A stretch of DNA of 64,000 bases, from the NCBI RefSeq assembly GCF_014698965.1, contig NZ_JACXAE010000082.1, forward strand, positions 33,665-97,664, given 5' to 3'. The translations under genes and the position numbers were made by a program. The stretch is from Iningainema tapete BLCC-T55 (GTDB lineage: Bacteria; Cyanobacteriota; Cyanobacteriia; Cyanobacteriales; Nostocaceae). Below are positions 1 through 9,259 of the stretch, one piece after another (positions within the stretch are counted from its first letter, which is position 1; every line of letters begins with the position of its first letter). The notes beneath the pieces are model-generated. The model searched no databases. It saw only the letters and a list, made by a program, of their open reading frames with translations, and had not been told where the DNA came from.

Positions 1-1
1 C

Positions 2-781
2 CCAAATTTGGAAATCGTTACATATACACAGATGATTTCTGATTCTGACAATGTACTATCTAGTTGTGATGGTGTAGTCAATCTTGCCGGAGAATCCATC
101 GCTGAAGGACGTTGGACACCAGAACGCAAGCAAGAAATTCTCAATAGCCGTAAGCTAGGTACACAAAAAATAGTCGCAGCTATAGTCAAGGCTAATCCTC
201 AGCCTAAGGTGTTAGTTAACGCTTCAGCTATTGGTTTCTACGGTACTAGTGAAACTGCTAGCTTTGATGAAACCAGCCCCACTGGTAAAGATTTTCTCGC
301 TGAAGTTTGTCAAGCTTGGGAAGCAGAAGCACAAAAAGTTACACAAGCTCTTGTGCGACTGGTGATTTTACGATTTGGGATTGTTTTAGGTAACGGTGGT
401 GCTTTGGGTAAAATGATTACCCCTTTTAAACTTTTCGCCGGTGGTCCTTTGGGTAGTGGAAAACAATGGTTTTCATGGATTCACTTAGATGATGTGGTGA
501 ACTTAATTGTACAAGCTCTCACTCAACCAGAAATGCAAGGAGTATATAATGCTACGGCTCCTCATCCTGTACGGATGGCACAACTAAGTACAACTATGGG
601 GCAAATTATGAACCGTCCTTCTTGGTTACCTGTGCCCGCTTTTGCTCTTGAGGCTCTTTTGGGAGATGGGGCAATGGTAGTTTTAGAAGGTCAACAAGTT
701 TTTCCGAAACGCACTGTCGATAGTGGATTTCGATACCAGTATTCTGATTTACAATCAGCCTTGCAACAAATTTTGAAATAA
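2..781 (+). CDS. TIGR01777-type NAD-dependent epimerase (5' partial)
   Basis: C-terminal part of an SDR-family sugar-nucleotide-epimerase-like protein of the TIGR01777/YfcH group. Seen: the family segments NLAGESIAEGRW and VNASAIGFYG, and a C-terminal DUF1731-like tail (RPSWLPVPAFALEALLGDGAMVVLEGQ). The frame is open to base 2 and the first listed codon is a TTG. The family's N-terminal Rossmann motif (TGxTGFxG) is missing, so the true start lies outside the window. The natural substrate of this family is unknown. Hairpin repeats follow the stop. Confidence 0.85.
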   Translation, partial: PNLEIVTYTQMISDSDNVLSSCDGVVNLAGESIAEGRWTPERKQEILNSRKLGTQKIVAAIVKANPQPKVLVNASAIGFYGTSETASFDETSPTGKDFLAEVCQAWEAEAQKVTQALVRLVILRFGIVLGNGGALGKMITPFKLFAGGPLGSGKQWFSWIHLDDVVNLIVQALTQPEMQGVYNATAPHPVRMAQLSTTMGQIMNRPSWLPVPAFALEALLGDGAMVVLEGQQVFPKRTVDSGFRYQYSDLQSALQQILK

Positions 782-783
782 CC

Positions 784-840
784 GTAGAGACGTTCCGGCG
801 GAACGTCTCTACGTGGGTGGGGCGGCGGAACGTCTCTACA
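784..840. repeat. Palindromic repeat GTAGAGACG...CGTCTCTAC, one full and one half copy
   Basis: GTAGAGACGTTCCGGCGGAACGTCTCTAC (784-812) is a nearly perfect inverted repeat. It is followed by a second right half, GGCGGAACGTCTCTAC, ending near 839. The same family recurs at about 9771, 15713, 38960, 40446 and 58715. It sits between convergent genes and could act as a bidirectional terminator; that function is inferred. Confidence 0.8.
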
Positions 841-857
841 TAGGTGGGGCGTCTGTA

Positions 858-1112
858 CTAATTAGTCGAAAATTTGCGAGAAATCCAACCGATCACACCA
901 CTAATAATTGCGCCCGCCATTAAAATACCAATGGCTGGAGTAAAGACTGGTTGCCAAAGCTTGTACCATAAGTCTAAGCCCAGTGGGACTCCAGCTGTGT
1001 GACCTATGACGGCAACCGCCAACCAGACAAAGCTTAGTATCACTACAAAGACATCTGCCACTAACACTAAGTTGAGCCAATGCAAAAATTTATCTTTCAT
1101 AATATGGTGCAT
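858..1112 (-). CDS. Small two-helix membrane protein of unknown function
   Basis: An 84-residue protein with two clear hydrophobic segments, about residues 14-36 (LVLVADVFVVILSFVWLAVAVIG) and 53-74 (AIGILMAGAIISGVIGWI). Neither a signal peptidase site nor a catalytic motif is visible. The start could be the first Met or Met5 (base 1100); no strong ribosome binding site decides between them. It is convergent with the epimerase and upstream of a TPR gene on the same strand. I do not recognise a function, but length and composition suggest a real gene. Confidence 0.65.
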   Translation of the reverse strand: MHHIMKDKFLHWLNLVLVADVFVVILSFVWLAVAVIGHTAGVPLGLDLWYKLWQPVFTPAIGILMAGAIISGVIGWISRKFSTN

Positions 1113-1160
1113 TTTCCATATTCAAGGTTGTTAATTGCTAATTGAAGACTGGTAAGAGGA

Positions 1161-1187
1161 CAATTAACAATTAACAATTAGCAATTA
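1161..1187. repeat. Heptamer tandem repeat CAATTAA x4
   Basis: CAATTAA CAATTAA CAATTAG CAATTAT, a short tandemly repeated heptamer typical of filamentous cyanobacteria. It runs into the stop codon of the TPR gene. Confidence 0.7.
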
Positions 1188-1607
1188 TTCTTCAAATAAC
1201 CAACTTTTTATTTTTGCTAAACTCTGCCAATCTGGTTTTCGCGTTAAACCTTCATCAATGCTGGCTTTGATTTCTTCAAGCCATTCTGGGTTGACAAACA
1301 TTAACTGTTGTGCAAAGTCAACATGTTGGCGTAAACCTTTTTCACCTGTTTCTAGCATTGCCACCGCCAGATTTACCCTTGCCTGTGGATCTTGTGGATT
1401 TAACTTTACAGCCTTTTGAGCTGCTTTGTAAGCTGGGTTAGGCTTGTTATCTAGCAGATATAACCACGCTAAACAAGTCCAGGCTGAACTACTTTTTGGC
1501 GCGCGATCGCATACTTCTTTAAACAGGGGGATCAAAGCAGAAGCTGGTTCTCCTGCTTTATAACGTTCCAAACCTGTATCAAACAACGAATCTACTGTTT
1601 GAGTCAT
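1185..1607 (-). CDS. Tetratricopeptide-repeat protein
   Basis: A 140-residue cytoplasmic protein made largely of TPR helices. Seen: residues about 5-100 show the TPR spacing of small and aromatic residues (SSAWTCLAWLYLLDNKPNPAYKAAQKAVKLNPQDPQARVNLAVAMLETGEKG), followed by a helical tail. TPRs mediate protein-protein contacts, and nothing indicates the partner. It lies downstream of the IscA-like gene on the same strand (69 bp gap), so co-transcription is possible, though it has its own ATG. Confidence 0.75.
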   Translation of the reverse strand: MTQTVDSLFDTGLERYKAGEPASALIPLFKEVCDRAPKSSSAWTCLAWLYLLDNKPNPAYKAAQKAVKLNPQDPQARVNLAVAMLETGEKGLRQHVDFAQQLMFVNPEWLEEIKASIDEGLTRKPDWQSLAKIKSWLFEE

Positions 1608-1675
1608 AGATAAGAGTCAAATAAACAAGGCATTTTAGATTTTAGATTGAGTGAGGAATCAAAAATCTAAATCCA

Positions 1676-2032
1676 CTAGACGCCAAATGACTTACCGCAA
1701 CCACAGGTTTGACTAGCGTTGGGGTTAGTGAATTGAAAACCGCCACCAATCATAGCATCGCTGTAATCTAACATCAAGCCATAGAGATATAGTAAACTTT
1801 TGCGATCGCTAACAATTTTAAAGCCATCATATTCAAAAACTTCGTCATGGGCGGAAATCTTGCTTGTTTCCTCAAAATCCATCATATAAGACATTCCTGA
1901 GCAGCCACCTTGACGTACTCCCACCCGTAGGCATAAATCTTTGTCTTGCTTGTCTCTTAAAAGTTTAACCTGAGCTAAAGCCGCTGAGCTTAACAGAATT
2001 CCTCGTGTTTGGGGCGTTTGTGTTTGTGTCAT
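1676..2032 (-). CDS. Iron-sulfur cluster assembly accessory protein (HesB/IscA/SufA family)
   Basis: A-type Fe-S carrier, 118 residues, the usual length. Seen: the three family cysteines at Cys44 (QGGCSGMSY) and Cys110/Cys112 (TCGCGKSFG). Family proteins bind Fe or [2Fe-2S]/[4Fe-4S] clusters and hand them to apoproteins in the cytoplasm. The family has several cyanobacterial paralogues (IscA, SufA), so the exact symbol is left open. No other isc/suf genes are adjacent. Upstream (2033-2313) is a spacer of about 280 bp shared with the divergent DUF6930-like gene. Confidence 0.9.
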   Translation of the reverse strand: MTQTQTPQTRGILLSSAALAQVKLLRDKQDKDLCLRVGVRQGGCSGMSYMMDFEETSKISAHDEVFEYDGFKIVSDRKSLLYLYGLMLDYSDAMIGGGFQFTNPNASQTCGCGKSFGV

Positions 2033-2313
2033 TTGCGATTGCTACTCCGTAATCAGATCAAGTTTTTGTCTTTATTGTAGCGACTATGAAGTCATTCCTT
2101 GGCAAATTGTAAATACAAAGGTCAAAAGCACACAAAGATTTTTATTCTAGAATTGAGAGATTCAATGTGTTTAGAGATTCGTGCCTGGTTTGGATTTGAA
2201 GTCTTGCTTGAGTCCCACCGCACAACTACTCTTCACCAATAGCCAGGTAGTTTCACCCGTGGCTTTTGCCCTAACTCCATGTATAAGCATACTTCTTTTA
2301 ATTAACCTACTCT

Positions 2314-3930
2314 ATGACAAGTTTTAATCGCTCTACCAGTCGTCGGCTACAGAAATTAACTCAAATTCCTTCTGTATGGGAGGGCGATCGCCGTCCATTG
2401 TCATCGCAATATCGAGTCGAGGAATCAGAAGCACAGGGCGAATGTATTCTTTGGGTGGATGGTTCACAAGGTATTGTCAGATCGATGGACGTGGTAGCGC
2501 CACAAACCGGTCCAGAAGCGATTGTTCGGACCCTAATGCGAGCAATGGAGTACCCCCATAGTCCAGCCAAACCAGCTCGCCCACAAAAAATTGTCGTCAG
2601 AGATCGAGAAATCCAATTTTACCTGCGTGGAGTGCTACAAGATTTGGACATTGCGATCGACTACGTACCAGAACTGCCATTGATTGACGAACTATTTCGT
2701 GGGTTTGCCGAAATTATCGATAGCCAAGTTCCCGATTTACCTCCACAGTATGCACAAGCAATGCTTGATAAAGCATTTGCCATTTGGGAAGCATCTCCTT
2801 GGGAATTACTGGAAGAACAACAAATTTTGTCCATAGAAATTAATCAATGGGATGTTGGCACTCTCTACGCCAGTGTGATGGGGATGCTAGGAATGGAGTA
2901 CGGAGTTTTGTTGTATCGTTCCGAAGACTCCCTCAAGCGGTTTCGAGCCACCGTTTTACAAGATGACGACTCACAAGGGCATTTGGAAGAAGCCTTTTTG
3001 AAGCAAGATTGTTTATTCCTCACCTTTGAACTTGGTGACGAAGACGAAGACGAAGATGAATTTAGTGACTTAGCAGATCTACCAGTATCGGAAATCGATC
3101 CCACTTTTGGCAATATTCATCCTTTAGAAGGATTGCGTTCTGTTCTGTATGATGAAGAAGCACTAATTGTCTACGTTGCACTAGAAGCTATTTGCCGTTT
3201 TGTGCGCGATTTTCGTCGTCAGCTCAGTGATGATTTCCCGAACCTCAATCGTCGCTATCGCATTACCCTACCTGAGTCAAATGAACCAATTAAATCATTG
3301 TCTGTCACTGTCTCTACTCTGCCAGAGTTAGCAGCAGAATTAGAGGAAATGGCAGGTGATGTGATTGAGGAAGAAGACGAACAAACGGCTATATTTAGAT
3401 CTTTACGAGATGACTTGATCCCAGAAGACTCATTTCTGAGCTTAGGTGTCGTGTCTTGGGAAATGTTAGAGTTTTTACGTAAGGGCGTTAATTACCATAA
3501 AGCTGGGGAAATTACACAAGTTGGGGAAGGTTTGCCCGTGATTTTAATTCAAACTTCCCGTCCTAAAGCAAAGACTGTAATTGAAAATATCGAAGAAGCT
3601 GGAGGACTTAAAGCCATTTGTTTTAATCCTGGTGCAGATCCTATGGATGATAAACACTACGACTTGGGTTTATTACAAACCGAAAACGGAGAATTATTCC
3701 TGTTTGGTGAGTTTGAAGATGATGATCCAGTTCATGTAGAAGCTAGAAAAAAATGGAATCAGCGGTGTAAAAATACGCAGGGCTACTGTGGCTTGATTAT
3801 CGCTAAAGGTTTAACGGGTGCTTCTCGTGGAAATCCTCAGTTACGAGACATGATGGCTTTATTTGAAGCGAAATCTCTTTCACCCAAAGATTTAGGTATC
3901 GGTATTCTTCAACTCATGCCTCAACTATAG
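2314..3930 (+). CDS. DUF6930-like conserved cyanobacterial protein
   Basis: A 538-residue soluble protein without signal peptide or membrane helices. Seen: an acidic tract (GDEDEDEDEFSDL) near residue 240, a second acidic stretch (DVIEEEDEQ) near 350, and otherwise ordinary globular composition. I recall it as a conserved cyanobacterial hypothetical (DUF6930-type); no catalytic motif is recognisable and the function is unknown. Start at ATG 2314. ORFs in other frames over this region are shadows. Confidence 0.75.
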   Translation: MTSFNRSTSRRLQKLTQIPSVWEGDRRPLSSQYRVEESEAQGECILWVDGSQGIVRSMDVVAPQTGPEAIVRTLMRAMEYPHSPAKPARPQKIVVRDREIQFYLRGVLQDLDIAIDYVPELPLIDELFRGFAEIIDSQVPDLPPQYAQAMLDKAFAIWEASPWELLEEQQILSIEINQWDVGTLYASVMGMLGMEYGVLLYRSEDSLKRFRATVLQDDDSQGHLEEAFLKQDCLFLTFELGDEDEDEDEFSDLADLPVSEIDPTFGNIHPLEGLRSVLYDEEALIVYVALEAICRFVRDFRRQLSDDFPNLNRRYRITLPESNEPIKSLSVTVSTLPELAAELEEMAGDVIEEEDEQTAIFRSLRDDLIPEDSFLSLGVVSWEMLEFLRKGVNYHKAGEITQVGEGLPVILIQTSRPKAKTVIENIEEAGGLKAICFNPGADPMDDKHYDLGLLQTENGELFLFGEFEDDDPVHVEARKKWNQRCKNTQGYCGLIIAKGLTGASRGNPQLRDMMALFEAKSLSPKDLGIGILQLMPQL

Positions 3931-3969
3931 TTTGAGTACACCTATGTATGTAGCAGTCCTGCGTGGAAT

Positions 3970-4053
3970 TGGGTACTGGGTACTAGGTATTGGGTACTGG
4001 GTACTAGGTACTGGGAAAAATTCTTCCCCAATCCCCAATCTCCAATTCCCAAT
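3970..4053. repeat. Heptamer tandem repeats (GGGTACT and CCCCAAT types)
   Basis: From 3970 the sequence cycles with period 7 (GGGTACT GGGTACT AGGTATT GGGTACT GGGTACT AGGTACT). From 4026 it continues as CCCCAAT CCCCAAT CTCCAAT TCCCAAT. The two blocks are roughly complementary and could fold on each other. The 66-aa ORF over this stretch (GYWVLGIGYWVLG) is a translation of the repeat, not a gene. Confidence 0.85.
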
Positions 4054-4175
4054 CCGTTTTACTGTAATTTATGCCATTTCTCCACAAGCTGGCTACACAC
4101 GATATCTTCGTCTGTTTTGTTTTAAAACTTAAACAAAATCTCTAGGATTACTATTTGATTTTTTGAAATACATGT

Positions 4176-4230
4176 AAGTAAGGTAATGCCCACCAAAACC
4201 TGGATGTGGTGGGCATTGCCCTACCTACTT
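4176..4230. repeat. Inverted repeat / possible terminator or mini-element
   Basis: GGTAATGCCCACCA (left) pairs with TGGTGGGCATTGCC (right) around an 11-nt loop, and the outer bases AAGTA/TACTT extend the symmetry. The stem AATGCCCACCA is perfect. It resembles short hairpin repeats scattered in cyanobacterial genomes; mobility is only inferred. Confidence 0.6.
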
Positions 4231-5490
4231 AGATCTATTCAAAAATAAAATACATGTTTACAAGTTATCAATTTAACATTTTCCTCAGTGTAATTAGTTA
4301 AAGATACAAATAATTTTTAACTATAAATTTAAAATTTTCATAATACATTTTTATTCTTTTTATCGGAATAATAAACTTTTTTTAATTTATTTTTTGGAAT
4401 AAAGATTCAATAAAGGAGCAGAAAACCCGCAAAAAACATCATACAATTAAAAATTAATAACCTCTTTAGATTTAACCGCAAATTCTAATAGGTGAGAATA
4501 GTTATGAGCGTATTTATTGGTAATAAAAATGAACATTTTTCTGCAGAATACAATTATCTAATCTTTTCTTCTTTAACACGTATGTATGTTTAAAAGTATG
4601 TACATAATCCCCATTTTATCGCTAAATATGAGGTAAATAATGACAAACTAAAGTTAACAAGTATAGTGTCGCAAACTGAGCGATCAAAAACATTCCAAGT
4701 ACAAATGTAATTAATCACTTTTGGACAACATTCCAAGTAAACCTTTAATTTTTAAACTGGAAACAAAGTTTTAGCTTTGTTGTCAAGAGAAGTAAAATGA
4801 CAACGACTAAACCCAAATTTGATTAATTTTAGTCGAAATTGCAGTATATTCTTTTATATCTGTCCAAAGCTTTAGCTGTCTCTGTACAGCGAAGAATATC
4901 TCGTCTCTTGATTCAAGTTATGACAATAGCATTCCGGGTTTCTCAGATGAGCAAGCTATGGTAATTTAAACAAAACTCTAGACTCAGAGTTAGTACAGCT
5001 TCGGTAATTGGTGTACATGTAAGTGTGATGAGCAAGAAATATACAGGTATTGGTTTTAACCTAATTAGCTTTGCTAGTATGCAGTTTCATCTCAATGACT
5101 ATAGATGGCTTGAAGTATTTTCATTTTCGTAAGGAAATATCACTGCTATGCAAGGAGATTTATTTCTTTTATGTATTGAAATATACATTTATTTACTCGG
5201 AGTGTTCGGTAAGAGATGCTATGTACAAAGTTAGGAACTATGTTTGTTTAACAGGAGGATGATTTATACATTTCTTAGAGATATGTAGAATTAACCGGGT
5301 TGACAAGCAAGTTCTATATGCAACGAGTGTGCGCTATTGATACTGTCACAACTGTAACTAGGAGGTTTTTCTATTTTATTGAGATATGAAGAATAATGTT
5401 ATGAAACAGCAACTGTTTTTGTGCAAAAAATTGCTTGTTTTTTCTGAAAAACTCTGATATGAAACTTTTCATCTTTAGTTCGATTTGTAA
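4231..5490. other. AT-rich intergenic region with no convincing gene
   Basis: About 1.26 kb of very AT-rich DNA. A 29-codon ORF (4504-4593, MSVFIGNKNEHF...) has an AGGTGAG seven bases before its ATG, and a 63-codon ORF lies at 5071-5262. Neither has protein-like composition I would trust. No RNA gene recognised. Confidence 0.5.
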
Positions 5491-5523
5491 ATGATGTTAC
5501 TACACAGCAATCAACATAATAAA

Positions 5524-5694
5524 ATGACAAATAAAAAGTGGGCTGTAAAACGAATAACTGTTAACTTAGCTGCACAAGAAGCAGAAAAACTAGAGAAATA
5601 CTGTCAGCAGACAGGTAGACCTGCAACTGATGTCATTCGAGAACTGATTCGCGGGCTATCTGTCTCTGAGGACACCAAAAACTCAGCAGGGTAG
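5524..5694 (+). CDS. Ribbon-helix-helix (CopG/Arc-type) protein
   Basis: A small DNA-binding-type protein of 56 residues from ATG 5524 ([15 protein letters not shown]...). Seen: a beta-strand with alternating residues (KRITVNL), then two helices ([16 protein letters not shown] and [13 protein letters not shown]), the ribbon-helix-helix pattern. The track start at 5491 adds MMLLHSNQHNK, which does not look like domain sequence. A close paralogue lies at 7726-7869 on the other strand, matching in [17 protein letters not shown] and VIR.LIR.L. Family members act as dimeric repressors, often of their own operon; the target here is unknown. The stop is 70 bp before zds. Confidence 0.75.
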   Translation: MTNKKWAVKRITVNLAAQEAEKLEKYCQQTGRPATDVIRELIRGLSVSEDTKNSAG

Positions 5695-5764
5695 ACAAAT
5701 AAATGCGCAAATTCCGACCCCAACACAGTTACAATCTGTAAAGGAACAAAAAAGGAAAGACGGA

Positions 5765-7204
5765 ATGCGCGTTGCAATTGTGGGTGCGGGACTAGCTGGG
5801 CTAGCAACTGCTGTAGATCTGGCTGATGCTGGCTGTGAAGTCCAGATTTTTGAGTCCCGTCCATTTGTAGGTGGTAAAGTTGGCAGCTGGGTTGACAGTG
5901 ACGGCAACCATATTGAAATGGGGCTGCACGTATTCTTTGGGTGCTACTACAATCTTTTTGACTTGATGACAAAGATGGGAGCGGTAGAAAACTTTCTCCC
6001 CAAAGAACACATCCACACCTTTATCAACAAAGGAGGACGCACGGGTGCGCTGGATTTTCGCTTTTTCACAGGCGCTCCTTTTCATGGGTTAAAGGCGTTC
6101 TTCACTACTTCCCAACTTTCGGTGCAGGATAAATTGCAAAACGCGATCGCTCTGGGTACTAGCCCAATAGTACGGGGTTTGGTAGATTTTGACGGGGCAA
6201 TGAAAACTATCCGCAATTTGGATAAAGTTAGCTTTGCTGACTGGTTTCGCAGTCATGGCGGTAGTCAGGGTAGTATAGACCGCATGTGGAACCCGATCGC
6301 CTATGCTCTGGGTTTTATTGATTGTGAGCATATTTCAGCCCGTTGCATGTTGACAATATTTCAATTCTTTGCTGTCAGAACGGAAGCGTCGGTACTACGA
6401 ATGCTGGAGGGTTCTCCCTATGAATACCTGCACAAGCCAATTTTAAACTATCTAGAAGCTAGGGGAACAAAAGTTTACACTCGGTGCAGGGTAAGAGAAG
6501 TACAGTTTAGTTCCTCTGGTGAAGAAACTCGCGTCACTGGCATTGTCGTGGCAAATGGTGATACAGAAGAAGTTGTTACGGCTGATGCTTATGTCGCTGC
6601 TTGTGATGTACCGGGAATTCAGCGTTTGCTACCACAAGAGTGGCGCAAATGGTCAGAGTTTGATAATATTTACAAGTTGGATGCGGTGCCAGTGGCAACG
6701 GTGCAGCTACGTTTTGATGGTTGGGTGACGGAGTTGCAAGATGCAGAAAAACGTAAACAGTTGAATCATGCGGCAGGAATTGATAATTTGCTTTATACTG
6801 CAGATGCTGACTTTTCTTGTTTCGCTGATTTGGCTTTGACTAGTCCGGCTGATTATTATCGCGAAGGACAAGGATCTTTGTTGCAGGTGGTGCTAACTCC
6901 GGGAGATCCTTTTATTAAAGAGAGTAATGAGGCGATCGCTCACCATGTGCTCAAACAAGTGCATGAGTTGTTTCCCTCGTCAAGGGATTTGAATATGACT
7001 TGGTTTAGTGTGGTGAAGTTGGCTCAGTCTCTGTATCGCGAAGCGCCTGGTATGGATGTTTATCGTCCAAATCAGAAAACGCCTGTTCCTAATTTCTTTG
7101 TAGCGGGGAGTTATACTCAGCAGGATTATATTGATAGTATGGAGGGGGCGGTGATTTCAGGTAGGCGTGCTGCTCAGGTGATTTTGGAGAATGTGAAGAA
7201 ATAG
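5765..7204 (+). CDS. zds: Zeta-carotene desaturase (plant/cyanobacterial type)
   Basis: A 479-residue FAD-dependent carotenoid desaturase, converting zeta-carotene via neurosporene to lycopene on the membrane. Seen: an N-terminal FAD-binding motif ([21 protein letters not shown]), the following [13 protein letters not shown], the ZDS-like [19 protein letters not shown], and the C-terminal FAD-contact region [25 protein letters not shown]. Length is normal. An AGGAAAGACGGA precedes ATG 5765. An SRPBCC-fold gene follows after 40 bp, probably co-transcribed. The phytoene desaturase homologue is excluded by these ZDS-specific segments, as judged by memory. Confidence 0.95.
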   Translation: MRVAIVGAGLAGLATAVDLADAGCEVQIFESRPFVGGKVGSWVDSDGNHIEMGLHVFFGCYYNLFDLMTKMGAVENFLPKEHIHTFINKGGRTGALDFRFFTGAPFHGLKAFFTTSQLSVQDKLQNAIALGTSPIVRGLVDFDGAMKTIRNLDKVSFADWFRSHGGSQGSIDRMWNPIAYALGFIDCEHISARCMLTIFQFFAVRTEASVLRMLEGSPYEYLHKPILNYLEARGTKVYTRCRVREVQFSSSGEETRVTGIVVANGDTEEVVTADAYVAACDVPGIQRLLPQEWRKWSEFDNIYKLDAVPVATVQLRFDGWVTELQDAEKRKQLNHAAGIDNLLYTADADFSCFADLALTSPADYYREGQGSLLQVVLTPGDPFIKESNEAIAHHVLKQVHELFPSSRDLNMTWFSVVKLAQSLYREAPGMDVYRPNQKTPVPNFFVAGSYTQQDYIDSMEGAVISGRRAAQVILENVKK

Positions 7205-7244
7205 GGAACCGCCAAGGCGCCAAGGACGCCAAGGAAGAAGAGAT

Positions 7245-7688
7245 ATGGCAGATTGGCTAGAGCATAGTGTGCAGGTTGAGGTGGAGGCTCCGATTGAGTT
7301 GGTATGGAGTCTCTGGGCTGATTTGGAGCAAATGCCCCGTTGGATGAAGTGGATTGATTCGGTGAAGATTCCTCCAGATAATCCGGATTTGTCTTTGTGG
7401 ACTTTGAATACTGGTGGGTTACAGTTTAATTGGAAGTCTCGGATTGTTAAGGTTGTACCTGAGCAGATTATTCAATGGGAGTCCATTGATGGTTTGCCGA
7501 ATCGTGGTGCTATTCGGTTTTATGACCGTCATGGTAGTAGTATTGTGAAGTTGACTTTTGCCTACGCGATTCCTGGTATTCTGGGTAGGATTATGGATAA
7601 TTTGTTTTTGGGACGAGCGGTGGAGTCTACTGTTAAAGCTGATTTGGAAAGGTTTCGGGAATACGCTCTTCAGGTTAAGTCATCTTAA
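7245..7688 (+). CDS. SRPBCC-family protein (polyketide cyclase/dehydrase-like)
   Basis: A 147-residue START/Bet v1-like protein. Seen: the opening HSVQVEVEAPIELVWSLWADLEQMPRWMKWIDSV is the characteristic first strand/helix of this fold, followed by alternating strands and a long C-terminal helix (LGRAVESTVKADLERFREYAL). The fold holds a hydrophobic cavity for lipids or isoprenoids. Its place 40 bp behind zds suggests a carotenoid-related or lipid-binding role; that is inference only. The spacer contains the common cyanobacterial sequence AACCGCCAAGGCGCCAAGGACGCC. Confidence 0.85.
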   Translation: MADWLEHSVQVEVEAPIELVWSLWADLEQMPRWMKWIDSVKIPPDNPDLSLWTLNTGGLQFNWKSRIVKVVPEQIIQWESIDGLPNRGAIRFYDRHGSSIVKLTFAYAIPGILGRIMDNLFLGRAVESTVKADLERFREYALQVKSS

Positions 7689-7725
7689 TGTTTATTGTCC
7701 GTTGATTTTTTATACTTCTCATCTA

Positions 7726-7869
7726 TTAGGTGGTGGGCAACTCTCGAATGAGTTGTCGAATCACTTCAGTTGCTGCTTTGTTCGTGCGGTGGCAATACTT
7801 TTCTAGCTTCTTGGCTTCTTCTAATTCTAGGTCTACTGTGATTTGCTTGACCGTCAATTTTTTACTCAT
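7726..7869 (-). CDS. Ribbon-helix-helix protein, paralogue of the pre-zds gene (not in the ORF track)
   Basis: Reading the minus strand from ATG at 7869 to TAA at 7726-7728 gives 47 residues (MSKKLTVKQITVDLELEEAK...IRELPTT). It aligns along its length with the protein at 5524-5694: KKLTVKQITVDL, EEAKKLEKYC, ATEVIRQLIREL. The pattern is strand-helix-helix, a complete RHH domain with almost nothing else. Too short for the track's cut-off, and the plus-strand ORFs over it are shadows. Its similarity to a neighbour makes it very likely a real gene. It is convergent with the SRPBCC gene. Confidence 0.8.
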   Translation of the reverse strand: MSKKLTVKQITVDLELEEAKKLEKYCHRTNKAATEVIRQLIRELPTT

Positions 7870-8243
7870 GCTGAACATCGAATCGGATTACAAAAACTTA
7901 TTGAATACAAATGAAAGCACAATTTCTTCAGAAACTGGGCAATACAAGTTTTTCTTTGCCTAGAATGTCAATTTTGAACCGTTTTTACCAGTGAAAATAG
8001 AGATTTTGAGCTTTAACTTAAGCTTTTATTGTCATTGATCTGCGCCTATTGAAGTGAAGTTGTCGAGAGTCTGTATTTTTAAAAATTCTTAATATACTAC
8101 ATCAGCAAATATGATGTTATTGCTTAACTAAATAGTGATATAGTCATATCAGATTTGCCGTAAACGGTAAATAACAACCGTTGAACAAGTCGCTTGAGAA
8201 CTAGGCTGTCTTTCAAAGTTTGTGCATTTACAATTTGCCTACT
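7870..8243. other. Intergenic region, divergent promoters presumed
   Basis: About 370 bp between the minus-strand RHH gene and the heme-oxygenase-fold gene. It is AT-rich and probably holds the promoters of both. No operator, RNA or repeat stood out. Confidence 0.4.
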
Positions 8244-9206
8244 ATGGACGCCAAATTTCAGGATATGAAAGCAACGGCTGAACAGTTGAACTCGTCTGAA
8301 CAGCCATCCGATAGTCATCAATCTGTGCCTGTTTTGAGAGCAGAGATTGATATTGAATGGGCGCGTGTTGCGCCTGACAAAGTGGTGGTGGCGACAGGCG
8401 ATCGCGCTTGGCTGCATCGTCCCGGTTCTGAGGAAACAGATGCTGCCTTCGCTCAACCAATGGTCGGCGCAGGCAGCATAGCAACAACTCGAAAGCTGTT
8501 GGATGGAGCTATAGCAGCTGCTAAGAGTGCTGTATCCTCCTGCTTTAGACCACTAGCCTTTACCAACGCACGATGGGTATGGCAACTAGTAGGTGCCTAC
8601 CATTTGACTCACTCCTATCCCCCACTGATAGAGGAAGCCGCTCGGCGGTTTGAAAAGATGGGTCGTCAAGATTTATCGCAGTGGGCAGCGCAGAAAGCTA
8701 GAGAGGAACGAGGGCACGATCAACTTGCCCTGCTCGACATCAAGTCGATGGGATACAAAGCTGAAGCTGTAGTGGAAGCACTCACTATTCCTCCTAAAGC
8801 AGTGGCTATTGTAAATTACTTGACTCAGAGTGTACATGCGATCGATCCAATCGGTTGCGTTGGCTATTCCTATGTCATGGAACGTATAGCCACAGGTATT
8901 AAAGAAAAACACATCCAGTCGCTTGAGGCTTTGCTGCCACCAGGCATTCGTGCCACCCGCTGTCTGCGCACACATAGTAGTGTTGGCGCTGATGTGGAGC
9001 ATCTGGAAGGAACATTTCAGATGATTACAGGGCTTGTTCCTGAGGAGCGCACCCGCGTAGCTACTACCAGTTACGAAACTGCATTGCTGTACTTCAACTC
9101 AGATGAAGATTACATTTCAGAGGAGGAACTGCAACGTGTATTAAAACCTCTAGAGTCACGTACATATCTACAAGCAAGAGTTGACATTCCCTCGCTCACG
9201 CGATAA
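8244..9206 (+). CDS. Iron-containing redox enzyme-like protein (heme-oxygenase/TenA fold)
   Basis: A 320-residue protein from ATG 8244 (the track's 8220 start is a TTG). Seen: an all-helical core with likely metal ligands in three places, HLTHSYPPLIEEAARRFE, KAREERGHDQLALLD (E..H) and GADVEHLEGTF (D..H). This spacing is that of heme-oxygenase-like diiron oxidases and PqqC/CADD-like proteins. Family members oxidise or cleave amino- and fatty-acid-type substrates with O2. The substrate here is unknown. The first roughly 90 residues, with a beta-like segment (RAEIDIEWARVAPDKVVVATGDRAWLHRPG), are not part of the fold. A small secreted protein gene follows at 54 bp. Confidence 0.65.
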   Translation: MDAKFQDMKATAEQLNSSEQPSDSHQSVPVLRAEIDIEWARVAPDKVVVATGDRAWLHRPGSEETDAAFAQPMVGAGSIATTRKLLDGAIAAAKSAVSSCFRPLAFTNARWVWQLVGAYHLTHSYPPLIEEAARRFEKMGRQDLSQWAAQKAREERGHDQLALLDIKSMGYKAEAVVEALTIPPKAVAIVNYLTQSVHAIDPIGCVGYSYVMERIATGIKEKHIQSLEALLPPGIRATRCLRTHSSVGADVEHLEGTFQMITGLVPEERTRVATTSYETALLYFNSDEDYISEEELQRVLKPLESRTYLQARVDIPSLTR

Positions 9207-9259
9207 TCGAAGATTTCCATGTTCATTTGCTCTCACTAATTCCACTGAGGATACTAACA

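Noticed and set aside
3932-4132. 66-aa ORF GIGYWVLGIGYWVLG
   Set aside because: It is a translation of the heptamer repeat block with no protein-like remainder.
5071-5262. 63-aa ORF in the AT-rich gap
   Set aside because: Rich in Phe, Tyr, Cys and Lys as expected from AT-rich random DNA, no ribosome site.
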